From assembly GCF_001704155.1 (NCBI RefSeq), contig NZ_CP016294.1:1733501-1797500 (forward strand): a stretch of DNA of 64,000 nucleotides. The letters are read 5' to 3'. Below are positions 20,758 through 31,237 of this stretch, one piece after another. The stretch comes from Stenotrophomonas rhizophila (GTDB lineage: Bacteria; Pseudomonadota; Gammaproteobacteria; Xanthomonadales; Xanthomonadaceae). The translations under genes were made by a program, and so were the position numbers. How positions within the stretch are numbered: position 1 is the first letter of the stretch; the number at the start of each line of letters is the position of its first letter. The notes beneath the pieces were generated by a model. That model was not told where the DNA came from. It made no database searches and saw only the letters and a program-made list of their open reading frames with translations.

Positions 20758-21390
20758 ATGGTTTCCCGCAGCAAGAGCAGCCAACGCTGGTTGAAAGAAC
20801 ACTTCGCCGACCCCTTCGTGAAGAAGGCCCAGGCCGAGGGCATGCGCTCGCGCGCGGCTTACAAGCTGGAGGAGCTGCTCGCGCGTGACCGGCTGCTGAA
20901 GCCGCATATGGTCGTGGTCGACCTGGGGGCCGCCCCGGGGGGCTGGTCCCAGCAGGTCCGGCGCCAGATCGGCGACACCGGAAGGGTGCTGGCGCTGGAC
21001 ATCCTGGAGATGCCGCCGCTGGCCGGGGTGGAGTTCCTTCACGGGGACTTCAGGGAGCAGGCCGTCCTATCGCAGTTTGAAGCCATGCTCGGGGACCAGC
21101 CGGTAGACCTTGTGCTCTCGGATATGGCCCCCAATAAAAGTGGTATGGACGCGGTAGACCAACCGCGGATGATGCACCTGGCCGAGTTGGCGCTGGATTT
21201 TGCCGACAACCATCTCAAGCCGGGTGGCGCGTTCCTGATCAAGCTGTTCCAGGGCGTGGGCTTTGACGACTACGTGCGCGAGATGCGCCGCCGGTACGAC
21301 AAGGTCGTGATCCGCAAGCCTGAAGCGTCCCGGAAGCGCTCGCCCGAGGTGTATGCCTTGGGGCAGGGCAAACGCACCCAGATCAAGTAA
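20758..21390 (+). CDS. rlmE: 23S rRNA 2'-O-ribose U2552 methyltransferase RlmE (FtsJ/RrmJ)
   Basis: RlmE methylates U2552 in the A-loop of 23S rRNA late in 50S assembly. The 210-residue protein has the N-terminal [13 protein letters not shown] region with R-S-R-A-A-Y-K-L. The SAM motif [13 protein letters not shown] is near residue 57, with S-D-M-A-P-N-K-S-G and the K-D-K-E-type tetrad positions around Lys38, Asp124, Lys164 and Glu199 region. It is upstream of ftsH, as in E. coli. Confidence 0.96.
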   Translation: MVSRSKSSQRWLKEHFADPFVKKAQAEGMRSRAAYKLEELLARDRLLKPHMVVVDLGAAPGGWSQQVRRQIGDTGRVLALDILEMPPLAGVEFLHGDFREQAVLSQFEAMLGDQPVDLVLSDMAPNKSGMDAVDQPRMMHLAELALDFADNHLKPGGAFLIKLFQGVGFDDYVREMRRRYDKVVIRKPEASRKRSPEVYALGQGKRTQIK

Positions 21391-21443
21391 GCTCAACCAT
21401 ACCAATTGCGTCAGGCATTAGAGGAACACCGGAGCCAATGAGG

Positions 21444-23387
<1,944 letters not shown>

Positions 23388-23406
23388 CGATGAACAGGTA
23401 ACGCAT

Positions 23407-23430
23407 GGAGGCCGGGGAAACCCGGCCTTC
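23407..23430 (+). terminator. Possible hairpin terminator after ftsH
   Basis: Stem GAGGCCGGG-gaaa-CCCGGCCTTC lies 20 bp past the ftsH stop. It has only a weak T-tract, so termination efficiency is uncertain. Confidence 0.5.
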
Positions 23431-23495
23431 ATCGTTTCTGGCGCGGGCGATCCGGGCGACAATGTAGCTTGCCCCACACCTGTCCCGGAGTATCC

Positions 23496-23678
23496 ATGTC
23501 CACGCCGCCGCCCCCGGTCTCGCACACCACGGAAATGGTGATCGCCACGGTGGTCGGTGCCGCCGCAGGCCTGCTCAGTGGAAACTACCTGCTCGGAGGC
23601 ATCGTAGGGATCGTGATCGGCATCGGCCTGAGCGTGGCCAAGACCTTGTACCTCGACCGCAAGCGCCGCCGCCGCTGA
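23496..23678 (+). CDS. Small membrane protein, unknown function
   Basis: The 60-residue protein has two short hydrophobic segments rich in Gly and Ala (about 13-30 and 32-51), joined by S-G-N-Y-L-L-G-G, and ends with a strongly basic D-R-K-R-R-R-R tail. CCCGGAG sits 5 nt upstream of the ATG. No family is recognised; a glycine-zipper-like hairpin topology is plausible. It lies between ftsH and folP, which adjoin in E. coli. Confidence 0.6.
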   Translation: MSTPPPPVSHTTEMVIATVVGAAAGLLSGNYLLGGIVGIVIGIGLSVAKTLYLDRKRRRR

Positions 23679-23764
23679 GCCCTTGCGCCGCTGCGTGGCA
23701 ATCGGCACGATGCGCGGGCGCGGTTGCATGAGGCAGCCGCGGCCAACATTCCAGGGGGAATACC

Positions 23765-24262
23765 ATGCGTCACTCACGGTACGCGGCGACAGCCGTGCTG
23801 CTCTGCCTTGCCACGCCTGCCATGGCGGACACCATCCACGTGCAGGATCCGATTCCGTTCTCGGAGTCCGCTTACATCGCCGATAACATCAAGGCCGAAT
23901 GCCGCATGGGGGCGCAGCTTGCAACCGCGCTGGGCAGCAACGCCCCGAAATTCGGCAATACGATCGCGTTCGATGCGGAGGCCGTCTCCACGGGCCGGGC
24001 GCTGAAGCTGGAGCTGGTGGAGGCACAGAGTGCCGGCAACGCCTTCAGCGGTCACTTCAAGTCGGCAACCGTGCGCGGCGTGCTGACGCAGGACGGCCAG
24101 AAGGTTGCCACCGTGACCGCGCGACGTGTTTCCCGCGGCGGCGCATTCGGCGGGTTCAAAGGCTCCTGCGACGTGCTGGAACGGGTTGTCACCGCCATCG
24201 GCAACGACCTTGCCGAATGGCTGGCCAAGCCGACCGACGAGGCCAAACTGGGCGATTTCTAG
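23765..24262 (+). CDS. Secreted hypothetical protein with two cysteines
   Basis: The 165-residue protein has a Sec signal peptide with cleavage after A-M-A near residue 21. The mature domain carries one cysteine near residue 46 and one near 134 (G-S-C-D-V-L-E-R), which could pair in the periplasm. The pattern of alternating strands with R-A-L-K-L-E-L-V-E and a final E-W-L-A-K-P helix suggests a compact domain. CAGGGGGAA precedes the ATG. No function can be assigned. Confidence 0.65.
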   Translation: MRHSRYAATAVLLCLATPAMADTIHVQDPIPFSESAYIADNIKAECRMGAQLATALGSNAPKFGNTIAFDAEAVSTGRALKLELVEAQSAGNAFSGHFKSATVRGVLTQDGQKVATVTARRVSRGGAFGGFKGSCDVLERVVTAIGNDLAEWLAKPTDEAKLGDF

Positions 24263-24340
24263 CCGGCCAAACCCCGCAGGCCGCGGGTTATCGGAGTACG
24301 CCGGCGTAAACTAGGCGCTGGCGTATTTCGTGGAAGGCCC

Positions 24341-25240
24341 ATGTTCGATACTTCTCCCCAGCTGGACTGCGGCGGCCGTGTGTTGCGGCTGGACCGCCCG
24401 CGCGTCATGGGCATCGTCAACGTCACCCCGGATTCTTTCTCGGATGGCGGCGCGCACGACAATACCGAAGCGGCGGTCGCGCACGGCTTGCAGCTGGTGG
24501 CCGAAGGCGCTGACCTGCTCGACATCGGCGGTGAATCGACCCGCCCCGGGGCCGCACCGGTGCCACTGGAAGAAGAGCTGCGCCGGGTGGTCCCGGTGAT
24601 CGAACAGCTTGCGCGCCAGACGCAGGTGCCGATCAGCATCGACACCTTCAAGCCGGAGGTGATGCGCGCGGCCGTGGCCGCCGGTGCCGGCATGATCAAC
24701 GACATCCATGCACTGCGGCAGGACGGGGCCTTGGCCGCCGCCGCCGAACTGGGCGTGCCGGTGGTGCTGATGCACATGCAGGGCGAGCCCGGCAGCATGC
24801 AGGACACCCCGCACTACGACGACGTCGTGGCCGAGGTGCACCGCTTCCTGGTCGATCGGATGTTCTCGGCCGAGATGGCCGGCATTGCAAAGAAGAACCT
24901 GGTGATCGACCTGGGTTTCGGCTTCGGCAAGACCACCGACCACAACATGATCCTGCTGGCGCGCTCGGCGCGCTTCCTGGAACTGGGCGTGCCGATGCTG
25001 GCCGGGCTGTCGCGCAAGCGCAGCATCGGCGAACTGACCGGGCGCGAGGCGCCGCGCGAGCGCGTGGCCGGTTCGGTCGCCGCACACCTGATCGCCGCCC
25101 AGCGCGGCGCGACGATCCTGCGCGTGCACGACGTCGCCGCCACCGTGGACGCGCTGAAAGTGTGGGCAGCGGTCGACGCGGTGCCGATGCCGCGGGTGGA
25201 TGCCGCGCCGGCGATGCCGCGCTGGCCGGACGAGGGCTGA
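24341..25240 (+). CDS. folP: Dihydropteroate synthase
   Basis: FolP condenses p-aminobenzoate with dihydropterin pyrophosphate in folate synthesis and is the sulfonamide target. The 299 residues contain [15 protein letters not shown] near residue 25, [11 protein letters not shown], and I-D-T-F-K-P. The P-E-D/DPGFGFGKT-like loop here reads D-L-G-F-G-F-G-K-T. The stop overlaps the miaA start by one base. FolK, the preceding pathway step, is encoded at 51507. Confidence 0.96.
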   Translation: MFDTSPQLDCGGRVLRLDRPRVMGIVNVTPDSFSDGGAHDNTEAAVAHGLQLVAEGADLLDIGGESTRPGAAPVPLEEELRRVVPVIEQLARQTQVPISIDTFKPEVMRAAVAAGAGMINDIHALRQDGALAAAAELGVPVVLMHMQGEPGSMQDTPHYDDVVAEVHRFLVDRMFSAEMAGIAKKNLVIDLGFGFGKTTDHNMILLARSARFLELGVPMLAGLSRKRSIGELTGREAPRERVAGSVAAHLIAAQRGATILRVHDVAATVDALKVWAAVDAVPMPRVDAAPAMPRWPDEG

Positions 25241-26193
25241 TGGGCGCCGACCGGCGCCCGCTGGCGATCGCGGTGATGGGCCCGACCGCGTCGGGCAAGA
25301 CCGCCACCGCCATCGCACTGGCGCGGCAACTGGACGGAGAGATCGTCAGCGTGGATTCGGCGCTGGTGTATCGCGGGCTGGATATCGGCTCGGCCAAGCC
25401 CGATGCCGCCGAGCGCGCGCAGGCGCCACACCACCTGCTCGACCTGCGCGATCCGTGGCAGACCTATTCAGCGGCGGAATTCGCCGTTGATGCCGCCCGC
25501 GTGGTGGCCGACATCGTCGCGCGCGGACGCATGCCGATCCTGGCAGGCGGCACCGGCTTGTACTTCCGCGCGCTGCTGCAGGGGCTGTCGCCGATGCCGC
25601 CGGCTGACCCGGCTACCCGCGTGGCGATTGGTGCCGAAGCTGCTGAACGCGGATGGCCCGCCCTGCATGCTGAGCTGGCCGGGATCGACCCCGCCGCCGC
25701 AGCGCGCATCCATGCGACCGACCCGCAGCGCATCCAGCGGGCGCTGGAGGTGTATCGCCTGACCGGCACGCCGATCAGCGAATGGCAGAAGCTGCCCGGC
25801 GTTGACCGGCTGCCGGTGCGCTGCCTGAAGCTGGTGCTGGCCCCGCGCGAGCGCAGCGTGCTCCACCAGCGCATCGAAACCCGGTTCGACAACATGCTCG
25901 CCCAGGGTTTCCTGGACGAGGTGCGGGCACTGCGTGCGCTGCCGGAGATGGCGGCGGCGGCCGTGCCGCTGGACCTGCCGGCGGTCCGGGCGGTCGGCTA
26001 TCGCCAGGCCTGGGAATTCCTGGACGGGCAGGGCAGTGCCCGCGACTTCCGCGACAAGGCCATCCAGGCCACCCGGCAGCTGGCCAAGCGCCAGTTGACC
26101 TGGCTGCGCGGCGAGCTTGATGCACGCTGGTTCGATCCCCATATAGACGGGGATTCCCTGGCAGATGCCGTAGCGGCCTTTGTTGCCCGTTGA
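25240..26193 (+). CDS. miaA: tRNA dimethylallyltransferase MiaA
   Basis: MiaA adds the dimethylallyl group to A37 of tRNAs reading UNN codons. The 317-residue protein starts at the ATG overlapping the folP stop (TGATG) and has the P-loop M-G-P-T-A-S-G-K-T near residue 10. [16 protein letters not shown] and [10 protein letters not shown] follow. The miaA-hfq-hflX order matches E. coli. Confidence 0.96.
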   Translation: MGADRRPLAIAVMGPTASGKTATAIALARQLDGEIVSVDSALVYRGLDIGSAKPDAAERAQAPHHLLDLRDPWQTYSAAEFAVDAARVVADIVARGRMPILAGGTGLYFRALLQGLSPMPPADPATRVAIGAEAAERGWPALHAELAGIDPAAAARIHATDPQRIQRALEVYRLTGTPISEWQKLPGVDRLPVRCLKLVLAPRERSVLHQRIETRFDNMLAQGFLDEVRALRALPEMAAAAVPLDLPAVRAVGYRQAWEFLDGQGSARDFRDKAIQATRQLAKRQLTWLRGELDARWFDPHIDGDSLADAVAAFVAR

Positions 26194-26295
26194 GCCACAG
26201 CGCCTTGCCCTTGGCCCGTGTACCATCGGGGGTTCCGGTGGCGGGGGCCGTGGCAGTTGCCGGAAGACCATAAAAACAATAATGAGGAGTGTGCA

Positions 26296-26580
26296 ATGTC
26301 CAAGGGGCAATCGCTGCAGGATCCGTTTCTGAATGCACTTCGGCGCGAACGCGTGCCGGTGTCGGTGTATCTGGTCAATGGCATCAAATTGCAGGGAACG
26401 ATCGAATCGTTCGACCAGTTCGTTGTCCTGCTGCGCAATACGGTCAGCCAGATGGTGTACAAGCACGCCATTTCGACCGTGGTGCCGGCACGCAACGTCC
26501 GGGTGGGCCCCGGTGGTGGCTATGTGCAGTCCAATGAAGGTGGCGCCGACGGCGCCCAGGAAGAAGACGACGTTGAATGA
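26296..26580 (+). CDS. hfq: RNA chaperone Hfq
   Basis: Hfq is a hexameric Sm-like protein that pairs small RNAs with mRNAs. The 94 residues hold the complete Sm1 and Sm2 motifs ([15 protein letters not shown] and [10 protein letters not shown]) and the N-terminal Q-S-L-Q-D-P-F-L-N. The acidic tail [12 protein letters not shown] is short. GAGGAG 8 nt upstream fixes the start. Confidence 0.97.
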   Translation: MSKGQSLQDPFLNALRRERVPVSVYLVNGIKLQGTIESFDQFVVLLRNTVSQMVYKHAISTVVPARNVRVGPGGGYVQSNEGGADGAQEEDDVE

Positions 26581-26603
26581 AGTAAGCAACTGCGGAGACG
26601 CGC

Positions 26604-27914
26604 GTGTTTGACCGTTCCAAGCGAGGCGAACACGCGCTCCTGATCCAGCCGCATTCCGGCCGGCTGGAAGACGATGTGCTGGAAGAGTTCACCGATCTGG
26701 CCCGCTCTGCCGGGGCCAGCATCGCCGCCACCCTGACCGCGCGCATCGACCGGCCCAACCCGTCGATCCTGATCGGCTCGGGCAAGCTCGACGAGATCAA
26801 GGCGGCCGCCGAGGCCACCGGCGCCGACCTGGTGCTGGTCAACCATGCGCTCTCGCCCTCGCAGGAGCGCAACCTGGAGCGCTTCCTGGAGCGCCGGGTG
26901 ATCGACCGCACCGGCCTGATCCTGGACATCTTCGCCCAGCGTGCGCACAGCCACGAAGGCAAGCTGCAGGTGGAGCTGGCGCAGCTGCGCCACATGTCCA
27001 CCCGGCTGGTCCGTGGCTGGACCCACCTGGAGCGCCAGCGCGGCGGTGCCATCGGCCTGCGCGGTCCGGGTGAAACCCAGCTCGAAACCGACCGCCGCCT
27101 GCTGCAGAAGCGGGTGGAACAGCTGCAGAAGCGGCTGGAAAAGGTAGAAGTGCAGCGTACCCAGATGCGCCGTGCCCGCGTGCGCAGCGAACTGCCGCGC
27201 GTGGCGCTGGTGGGCTATACCAATGCCGGCAAGTCGACGCTGTTCAATGCACTGACCGGTGCGGAGGCGTACGCCGCCGACAAGCTGTTCGCCACGCTGG
27301 ACCCGACCGTGCGCCGCATCGCGGTGCCCGGCGGCAACGTGGTGCTGGCCGATACCGTGGGCTTCGTCCGCGACCTGCCGCACGAACTGGTGGCCGCGTT
27401 CCGCGCGACCCTGAGCGAAGCGCGCGAGGCCGACTTCCTGCTGCACGTGGTCGATGCGGCCGATCCGCACCGTGAGGAGCGCATCGCGCAGGTCGACGAA
27501 GTGCTCAACGAAGTGGGTGCGGGCGAACTGCCGCAGCTGCTGGTGTTCAACAAGATCGACCGCATCGAAGGCAGCGAGGTCCGCCACGACGCCCAGGACG
27601 GTATTCCCGATACCGCACGCCGCGAACGCGTCTGGATCTCGGCCCGCGATGGGCTGGGCCTGGATCTGCTGCAATCGGTGCTGGGCAAGCGCCTGGGCCT
27701 GCAGCACGTCAGCGGCGACCTGCGCCTGCCGCCGACCGCCGGTCGCCTGCGTTCGCGCCTGCACCAGCTGGAAGTGGTGCGCGGCGAACGCAGCGACGAG
27801 GACGGCTGGCTGCTTCAGGTCGAGATCCCGATCGCCGAAGCCGAGAAATTGGCTGCCGCCGACGACGGCGCGCCGATCCGCGCACTGCTTCCGGAAAAAC
27901 TGCCCGAATGGTGA
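26604..27914 (+). CDS. hflX: GTPase HflX
   Basis: HflX is a ribosome-associated GTPase that splits stalled or heat-damaged ribosomes. The 436-residue protein has the N-terminal HflX domain (about 25-190) with A-Q-R-A-H-S-H-E-G-K-L-Q-V-E-L-A-Q-L, then a coiled coil. The G domain has G1 G-Y-T-N-A-G-K-S-T near 208, G3 D-T-V-G-F and G4 N-K-I-D. The start used is the GTG at 26604 after a GGAGACG. Confidence 0.94.
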   Translation: MFDRSKRGEHALLIQPHSGRLEDDVLEEFTDLARSAGASIAATLTARIDRPNPSILIGSGKLDEIKAAAEATGADLVLVNHALSPSQERNLERFLERRVIDRTGLILDIFAQRAHSHEGKLQVELAQLRHMSTRLVRGWTHLERQRGGAIGLRGPGETQLETDRRLLQKRVEQLQKRLEKVEVQRTQMRRARVRSELPRVALVGYTNAGKSTLFNALTGAEAYAADKLFATLDPTVRRIAVPGGNVVLADTVGFVRDLPHELVAAFRATLSEAREADFLLHVVDAADPHREERIAQVDEVLNEVGAGELPQLLVFNKIDRIEGSEVRHDAQDGIPDTARRERVWISARDGLGLDLLQSVLGKRLGLQHVSGDLRLPPTAGRLRSRLHQLEVVRGERSDEDGWLLQVEIPIAEAEKLAAADDGAPIRALLPEKLPEW

Positions 27915-27918
27915 GTCC

Positions 27919-28413
27919 GTGACTGTCCCCACCGATGCCGAACTCGGCGACCTGGCCCGTGACGTCGGCCAGCAGCTGCAAGCGGCTGCGCTGCAGCTGG
28001 TCACCGCCGAAAGCTGCAGCGGCGGCTGGATCGCCAAGGCGATGACCGACATCGCCGGCTCGTCGGCGTTCTTCGACTGCGGCATGGTGGTGTACAGCTA
28101 CGAGGCCAAGCAGCGCCTGCTGGGCGTGCGCGCGCAGACCCTGGAGCAGTTCGGCGCGGTCAGCCGCGAAACCGTGCTCGAAATGGTGTCCGGCGCGCTG
28201 GTCAATTCCGGTGCCGGCATGGCCGTGGCCGTGACCGGCATCGCCGGCCCCGGCGGCGGCAGCCCGGACAAGCCGGTGGGCAGCGTCTGGATCGGCTGGA
28301 AGCAGCGCGGTGGCTATGCCCGTGCGCAGCTGTTCCAGTTCGAGGGCGACCGCGAAGCCATCCGCCGGCAGACCGTGCAGCAGGCGCTGACGGGAATTTT
28401 CCCGGCGCTGTGA
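27919..28413 (+). CDS. pncC: CinA C-terminal family nicotinamide-nucleotide amidase (PncC)
   Basis: This 164-residue, single-domain CinA_C protein deamidates nicotinamide mononucleotide to nicotinic acid mononucleotide for NAD salvage. It has the T-A-E-S-C-S-G-G-W-I near residue 29, Y-S-Y-E-A-K-Q-R-L-L-G-V, and T-G-I-A-G-P-G-G-G-S signatures. The start is a GTG 4 bp after the hflX stop. In many gamma-proteobacteria this gene stands next to recA, as it nearly does here. Confidence 0.92.
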   Translation: MTVPTDAELGDLARDVGQQLQAAALQLVTAESCSGGWIAKAMTDIAGSSAFFDCGMVVYSYEAKQRLLGVRAQTLEQFGAVSRETVLEMVSGALVNSGAGMAVAVTGIAGPGGGSPDKPVGSVWIGWKQRGGYARAQLFQFEGDREAIRRQTVQQALTGIFPAL

Positions 28414-28448
28414 CATCCTGAGCCCTGCTGTCGAACGAGGGTGCACCG

Positions 28449-30122
28449 ATGTGGGAAACGCTGGGAACCGTCCGTGACCTGGGGCGTCTGCAGGAAATCG
28501 CCTCGGTCCTGATCCGCTATGGCTTCGGCGACCTGGTGCGCCGCATCGGCCTGGCCGACGTGCTGGAACGTGCCGGCCGCCTGCTGCACTGGAACGATAC
28601 CCAGCAGATCCTGCGCATGACCGCCCCGGTGCGGGTGCGCCGGGCGATGGAAGAACTCGGCCCTACCTTCGTCAAACTCGGCCAGGTGCTGGCCACCCGC
28701 GTGGACCTGTTCCCGCCGGACTGGATCGCCGAATTCTCCGAGTTGCAGAACGCGGTGCCGGCGTTGCCGTATGCGCAGGTCCGCGAGCAGCTGGAAGCCG
28801 ACCTGGGCGCGCCGGCTACCGAGGTGTTCGCCTGGCTCGATGAAACCCCACTGGCGGCGGCCTCGCTGGCCCAGGCGCACCGGGCCACACTGCACGATGG
28901 CAGCGAGGTGGTGCTGAAGATCCGCCGCCCCGGCATCCGCGAGGTGATCGAAGCCGACCTGCGCCTGCTCGCGCGGCTGGCCGAAATCGTCGAAGCGCGC
29001 CTGCCGGACATGCGCCGCTACCGGCCGGCCGAGGTGGTCCAGCAGTTCCAGGTGTCGCTGCGGCGCGAGCTGGATTTCGCCGCCGAGTGCCGCAACGCCG
29101 AGCGCATCGCGCGCAACTTCGCCGGGCGCAACGACATCCTGATTCCCAAGGTGCACTGGCAGTGGACCTGCGAAAGCCTCAACGTGCAGGACTTCGTGGA
29201 CGGCATCCCCGGCCGCGACCTCGCCGGCGTGGATGCGGCCGGGCTCGACCGGGTCCGGCTGGCCCGCACCGGCGGCCGCATCGTGCTCAAGATGGTGCTC
29301 GAGGACGGCTGCTTCCACGCCGACCCGCACCCGGGCAACATCATTTACCTGCGTGATGGCCGGATCGGCGTGATCGACTTCGGCATGGTCGGGGCGATCT
29401 CCGAGCAGCGCCGCTTCCAGGTCGCACAGCTGCTGCACGGGCTGGTCAGCCAGGAGCCAGAGTCGGTCACCGACGTGCTGCTGGACTGGTCCGGTGGCGT
29501 GGACGTGGACGAATCGCGGCTGCAGCAGGACATCAGTACCTTCGTCGACCAGTACCGGGGCGTGCCGCTGAAGGACCTGCACATGGGCCTGATGCTGGGC
29601 AACATCACCCAGCTGCTGCGCCAGTACGCGCTGACCCTGCCGGCCGACCTCGCGCTGATGATCAAGACGTTCCTGACGCTGGAAGGGATGGGCCGCCAGC
29701 TCGACCCGCAGTTCGACATGGCCACCGCCGCGCGCCCGTTCCTGGAGCGGGTGATGTGGCAACGGTTCGCGCCGTCGGCCCTGCTCAAGCGCGGCAAGCG
29801 CAGCGTGGCCGGGCTGCTGGACCTGGCCGGTGACCTGCCGCGCGATGTGCGCCAGCTGGTGCAGATGGCGCGGCGGGGCCGTTTGCAGATGAAGGTGGAG
29901 ACGACTGCGCTGCAGGGCTTCGGCGAGCAGGTCAACCGGGCGGCGAACCGGCTGGTGGTGGGGATTGTCACCGCTGCGTTGATCATCGGGTCGTCGATCG
30001 TGATGCACAGCGTGGGTGGGCTGTCGAGCCGCTGGCTGCTGGCGCTGGGCGTGGCCGGGTTCGTGGGGGCGGGGTTCTGCGGGGTGTGGATACTGGTGTC
30101 GATCTGGCGGTCGGGGCGGTAG
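28449..30122 (+). CDS. ubiB: ABC1/UbiB-family atypical kinase
   Basis: The 557-residue protein has the UbiB/AarF kinase-like core: F-V-K-L-G-Q near residue 75, the Ala-rich loop A-A-A-S-L-A-Q-A-H, and the V-V-L-K-I-R-R-P-G lysine. The catalytic H-A-D-P-H-P-G-N and the D-F-G metal site follow. Two C-terminal hydrophobic segments (about 500-550) anchor it in the membrane. The family supports ubiquinone synthesis. It is not in a ubiE-ubiJ cluster, so a paralog role is possible. The stop codon TAG is the GTAG end of a REP element. Confidence 0.85.
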   Translation: MWETLGTVRDLGRLQEIASVLIRYGFGDLVRRIGLADVLERAGRLLHWNDTQQILRMTAPVRVRRAMEELGPTFVKLGQVLATRVDLFPPDWIAEFSELQNAVPALPYAQVREQLEADLGAPATEVFAWLDETPLAAASLAQAHRATLHDGSEVVLKIRRPGIREVIEADLRLLARLAEIVEARLPDMRRYRPAEVVQQFQVSLRRELDFAAECRNAERIARNFAGRNDILIPKVHWQWTCESLNVQDFVDGIPGRDLAGVDAAGLDRVRLARTGGRIVLKMVLEDGCFHADPHPGNIIYLRDGRIGVIDFGMVGAISEQRRFQVAQLLHGLVSQEPESVTDVLLDWSGGVDVDESRLQQDISTFVDQYRGVPLKDLHMGLMLGNITQLLRQYALTLPADLALMIKTFLTLEGMGRQLDPQFDMATAARPFLERVMWQRFAPSALLKRGKRSVAGLLDLAGDLPRDVRQLVQMARRGRLQMKVETTALQGFGEQVNRAANRLVVGIVTAALIIGSSIVMHSVGGLSSRWLLALGVAGFVGAGFCGVWILVSIWRSGR

Positions 30123-30141
30123 AGCCGACCGTTGGTCGGCT
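30119..30141. repeat. GTAG-type REP palindrome at the ubiB stop codon
   Basis: GTAG at 30119-30122, then stem AGCCGACC-gtt-GGTCGGCT. The TAG serves as the ubiB stop codon. Confidence 0.75.
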
Positions 30142-30230
30142 GCTCTTCGGACGGCGTCATGACACCTGACCGGCGGCTACGGCACCGCTAAACGTTGGAC
30201 GGATGGCCGGAAGAGGGGCGGGTGCGGCTT

Positions 30231-30325
30231 CGGACACCCGGCCGCGCTGCGCGCGGTTGCCGACTGACAGTCGGCACTACGAATTGCTACGGGCCTTCGT
30301 TGGGATCTGGATACGGTGGGTTCTG
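30231..30325. repeat. Composite GTAG repeat with extension, upstream of lexA
   Basis: It contains GGCCGCGCTGCGCGCGG, the palindrome GCCGACTG/CAGTCGGC ending in CTAC (30277-30280), then GAATTGCTACGGGCC and a degenerate TGGGATCTGGAT unit. The same order occurs at about 47782-47860. Confidence 0.6.
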
Positions 30326-30347
30326 CTTCGCTTTTTCGTCCGGAGCC

Positions 30348-30376
30348 TTGAAACTTTCGGGTGTTAGTAGTATTAC
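30348..30376 (+). promoter_or_regulatory. Predicted lexA promoter overlapping its operator
   Basis: TTGAAA (30348-30353), a 17-bp spacer, then TATTAC (30371-30376). The -10 box lies inside the LexA palindrome and ends 8 nt before the lexA ATG, so the mRNA should have almost no leader. Confidence 0.55.
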
Positions 30377-30382
30377 TACTAA
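30364..30382. promoter_or_regulatory. LexA operator (SOS box)
   Basis: TTAGTAGTATTACTACTAA is a perfect 19-bp palindrome and fits the Xanthomonadales LexA-box type (TTAGTAGTAnTACTACTAA). It ends 2 bp before the lexA start codon and covers the predicted -10 box, so bound LexA would block its own transcription. Confidence 0.9.
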
Positions 30383-30384
30383 CC

Positions 30385-31035
30385 ATGGACCTTACCGATA
30401 CCCAGCAGGCGATCCTGCAGTTGATCGCCGAGCGCATCGAGACCGACGGCGCGCCGCCGTCGCAGACGGAAATCGCCCGTGCGTTCGGCTTCAAGGGCGT
30501 GCGGGCCGCGCAGTACCACCTGGAAGCGCTGGAGCAGGCCGGGGCGATCCGTCGCATTCCCGGCCAGGCGCGCGGTATCCGGCTGGTCCAGGCGCCGCCG
30601 CTGCAGGACGGGCTGCCGGCCTCGCTGCCGGCAGCTGCGCTGCCCGACCACGTGCTGCGCCTGCCGGTGCTGGGGCGGGTCGCGGCCGGCCTGCCGATCG
30701 GGGCGGACATCGGCTCGGACGATTTCGTGGTGCTGGACCGGGTGTTCTTCTCGCCCGCGCCGGACTACCTGCTCAAGGTCCAGGGCGACTCGATGATCGA
30801 CGAAGGCATCTTCGACGGCGACCTGATCGGCGTGCACCGTACCCGCGACGCCCGCTCGGGCCAGATCGTGGTGGCGCGCATTGATGACGAGATCACCGTC
30901 AAGCTGCTGAAGATGGGCAAGGACCGGATCCGGCTGCTGCCGCGCAACCCCGATTACAAGCCGATCGAAGTGCTGCCCGACCAGGACTTCGCGATTGAAG
31001 GCCTCTATTGCGGGCTGCTGCGCCCGAACCGCTGA
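30385..31035 (+). CDS. lexA: SOS response repressor LexA
   Basis: LexA represses SOS genes and cleaves itself when RecA filaments form. The 216 residues comprise a winged-helix domain (1-70, starting M-D-L-T-D-T-Q-Q) and the S24 peptidase domain. The Ala-Gly cleavage site is in G-R-V-A-A-G near 99-100, catalytic Ser in G-D-S-M-I-D near 134, and Lys in E-I-T-V-K-L-L-K near 172. The start has no Shine-Dalgarno; the operator abuts it. recA and recX follow, giving an SOS cluster. Confidence 0.96.
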   Translation: MDLTDTQQAILQLIAERIETDGAPPSQTEIARAFGFKGVRAAQYHLEALEQAGAIRRIPGQARGIRLVQAPPLQDGLPASLPAAALPDHVLRLPVLGRVAAGLPIGADIGSDDFVVLDRVFFSPAPDYLLKVQGDSMIDEGIFDGDLIGVHRTRDARSGQIVVARIDDEITVKLLKMGKDRIRLLPRNPDYKPIEVLPDQDFAIEGLYCGLLRPNR

Positions 31036-31237
31036 TCCCTTCAACGCACGACATGCACGGTCTTTTGTGGCGATTCTCTGGTTTGGCTGAGGTTGGTACG
31101 GATGTCCGATAATTTTTTTCCGAACGCCGGGCAGAATCTCAGCCTGTGCGATACGCCAACCTTAAAGTGACCCCGTGGCCAAGAAGACCTCCAAAGACAA
31201 CACCTCCAACGACATGACCTCTGCAAGGACCAATCCG

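Noticed and set aside
31175..31237. N-terminal extension of RecA from a GTG at 31175
   Set aside because: It adds 21 residues absent from RecA proteins I know, and a good ribosome-binding site precedes the ATG at 31238.
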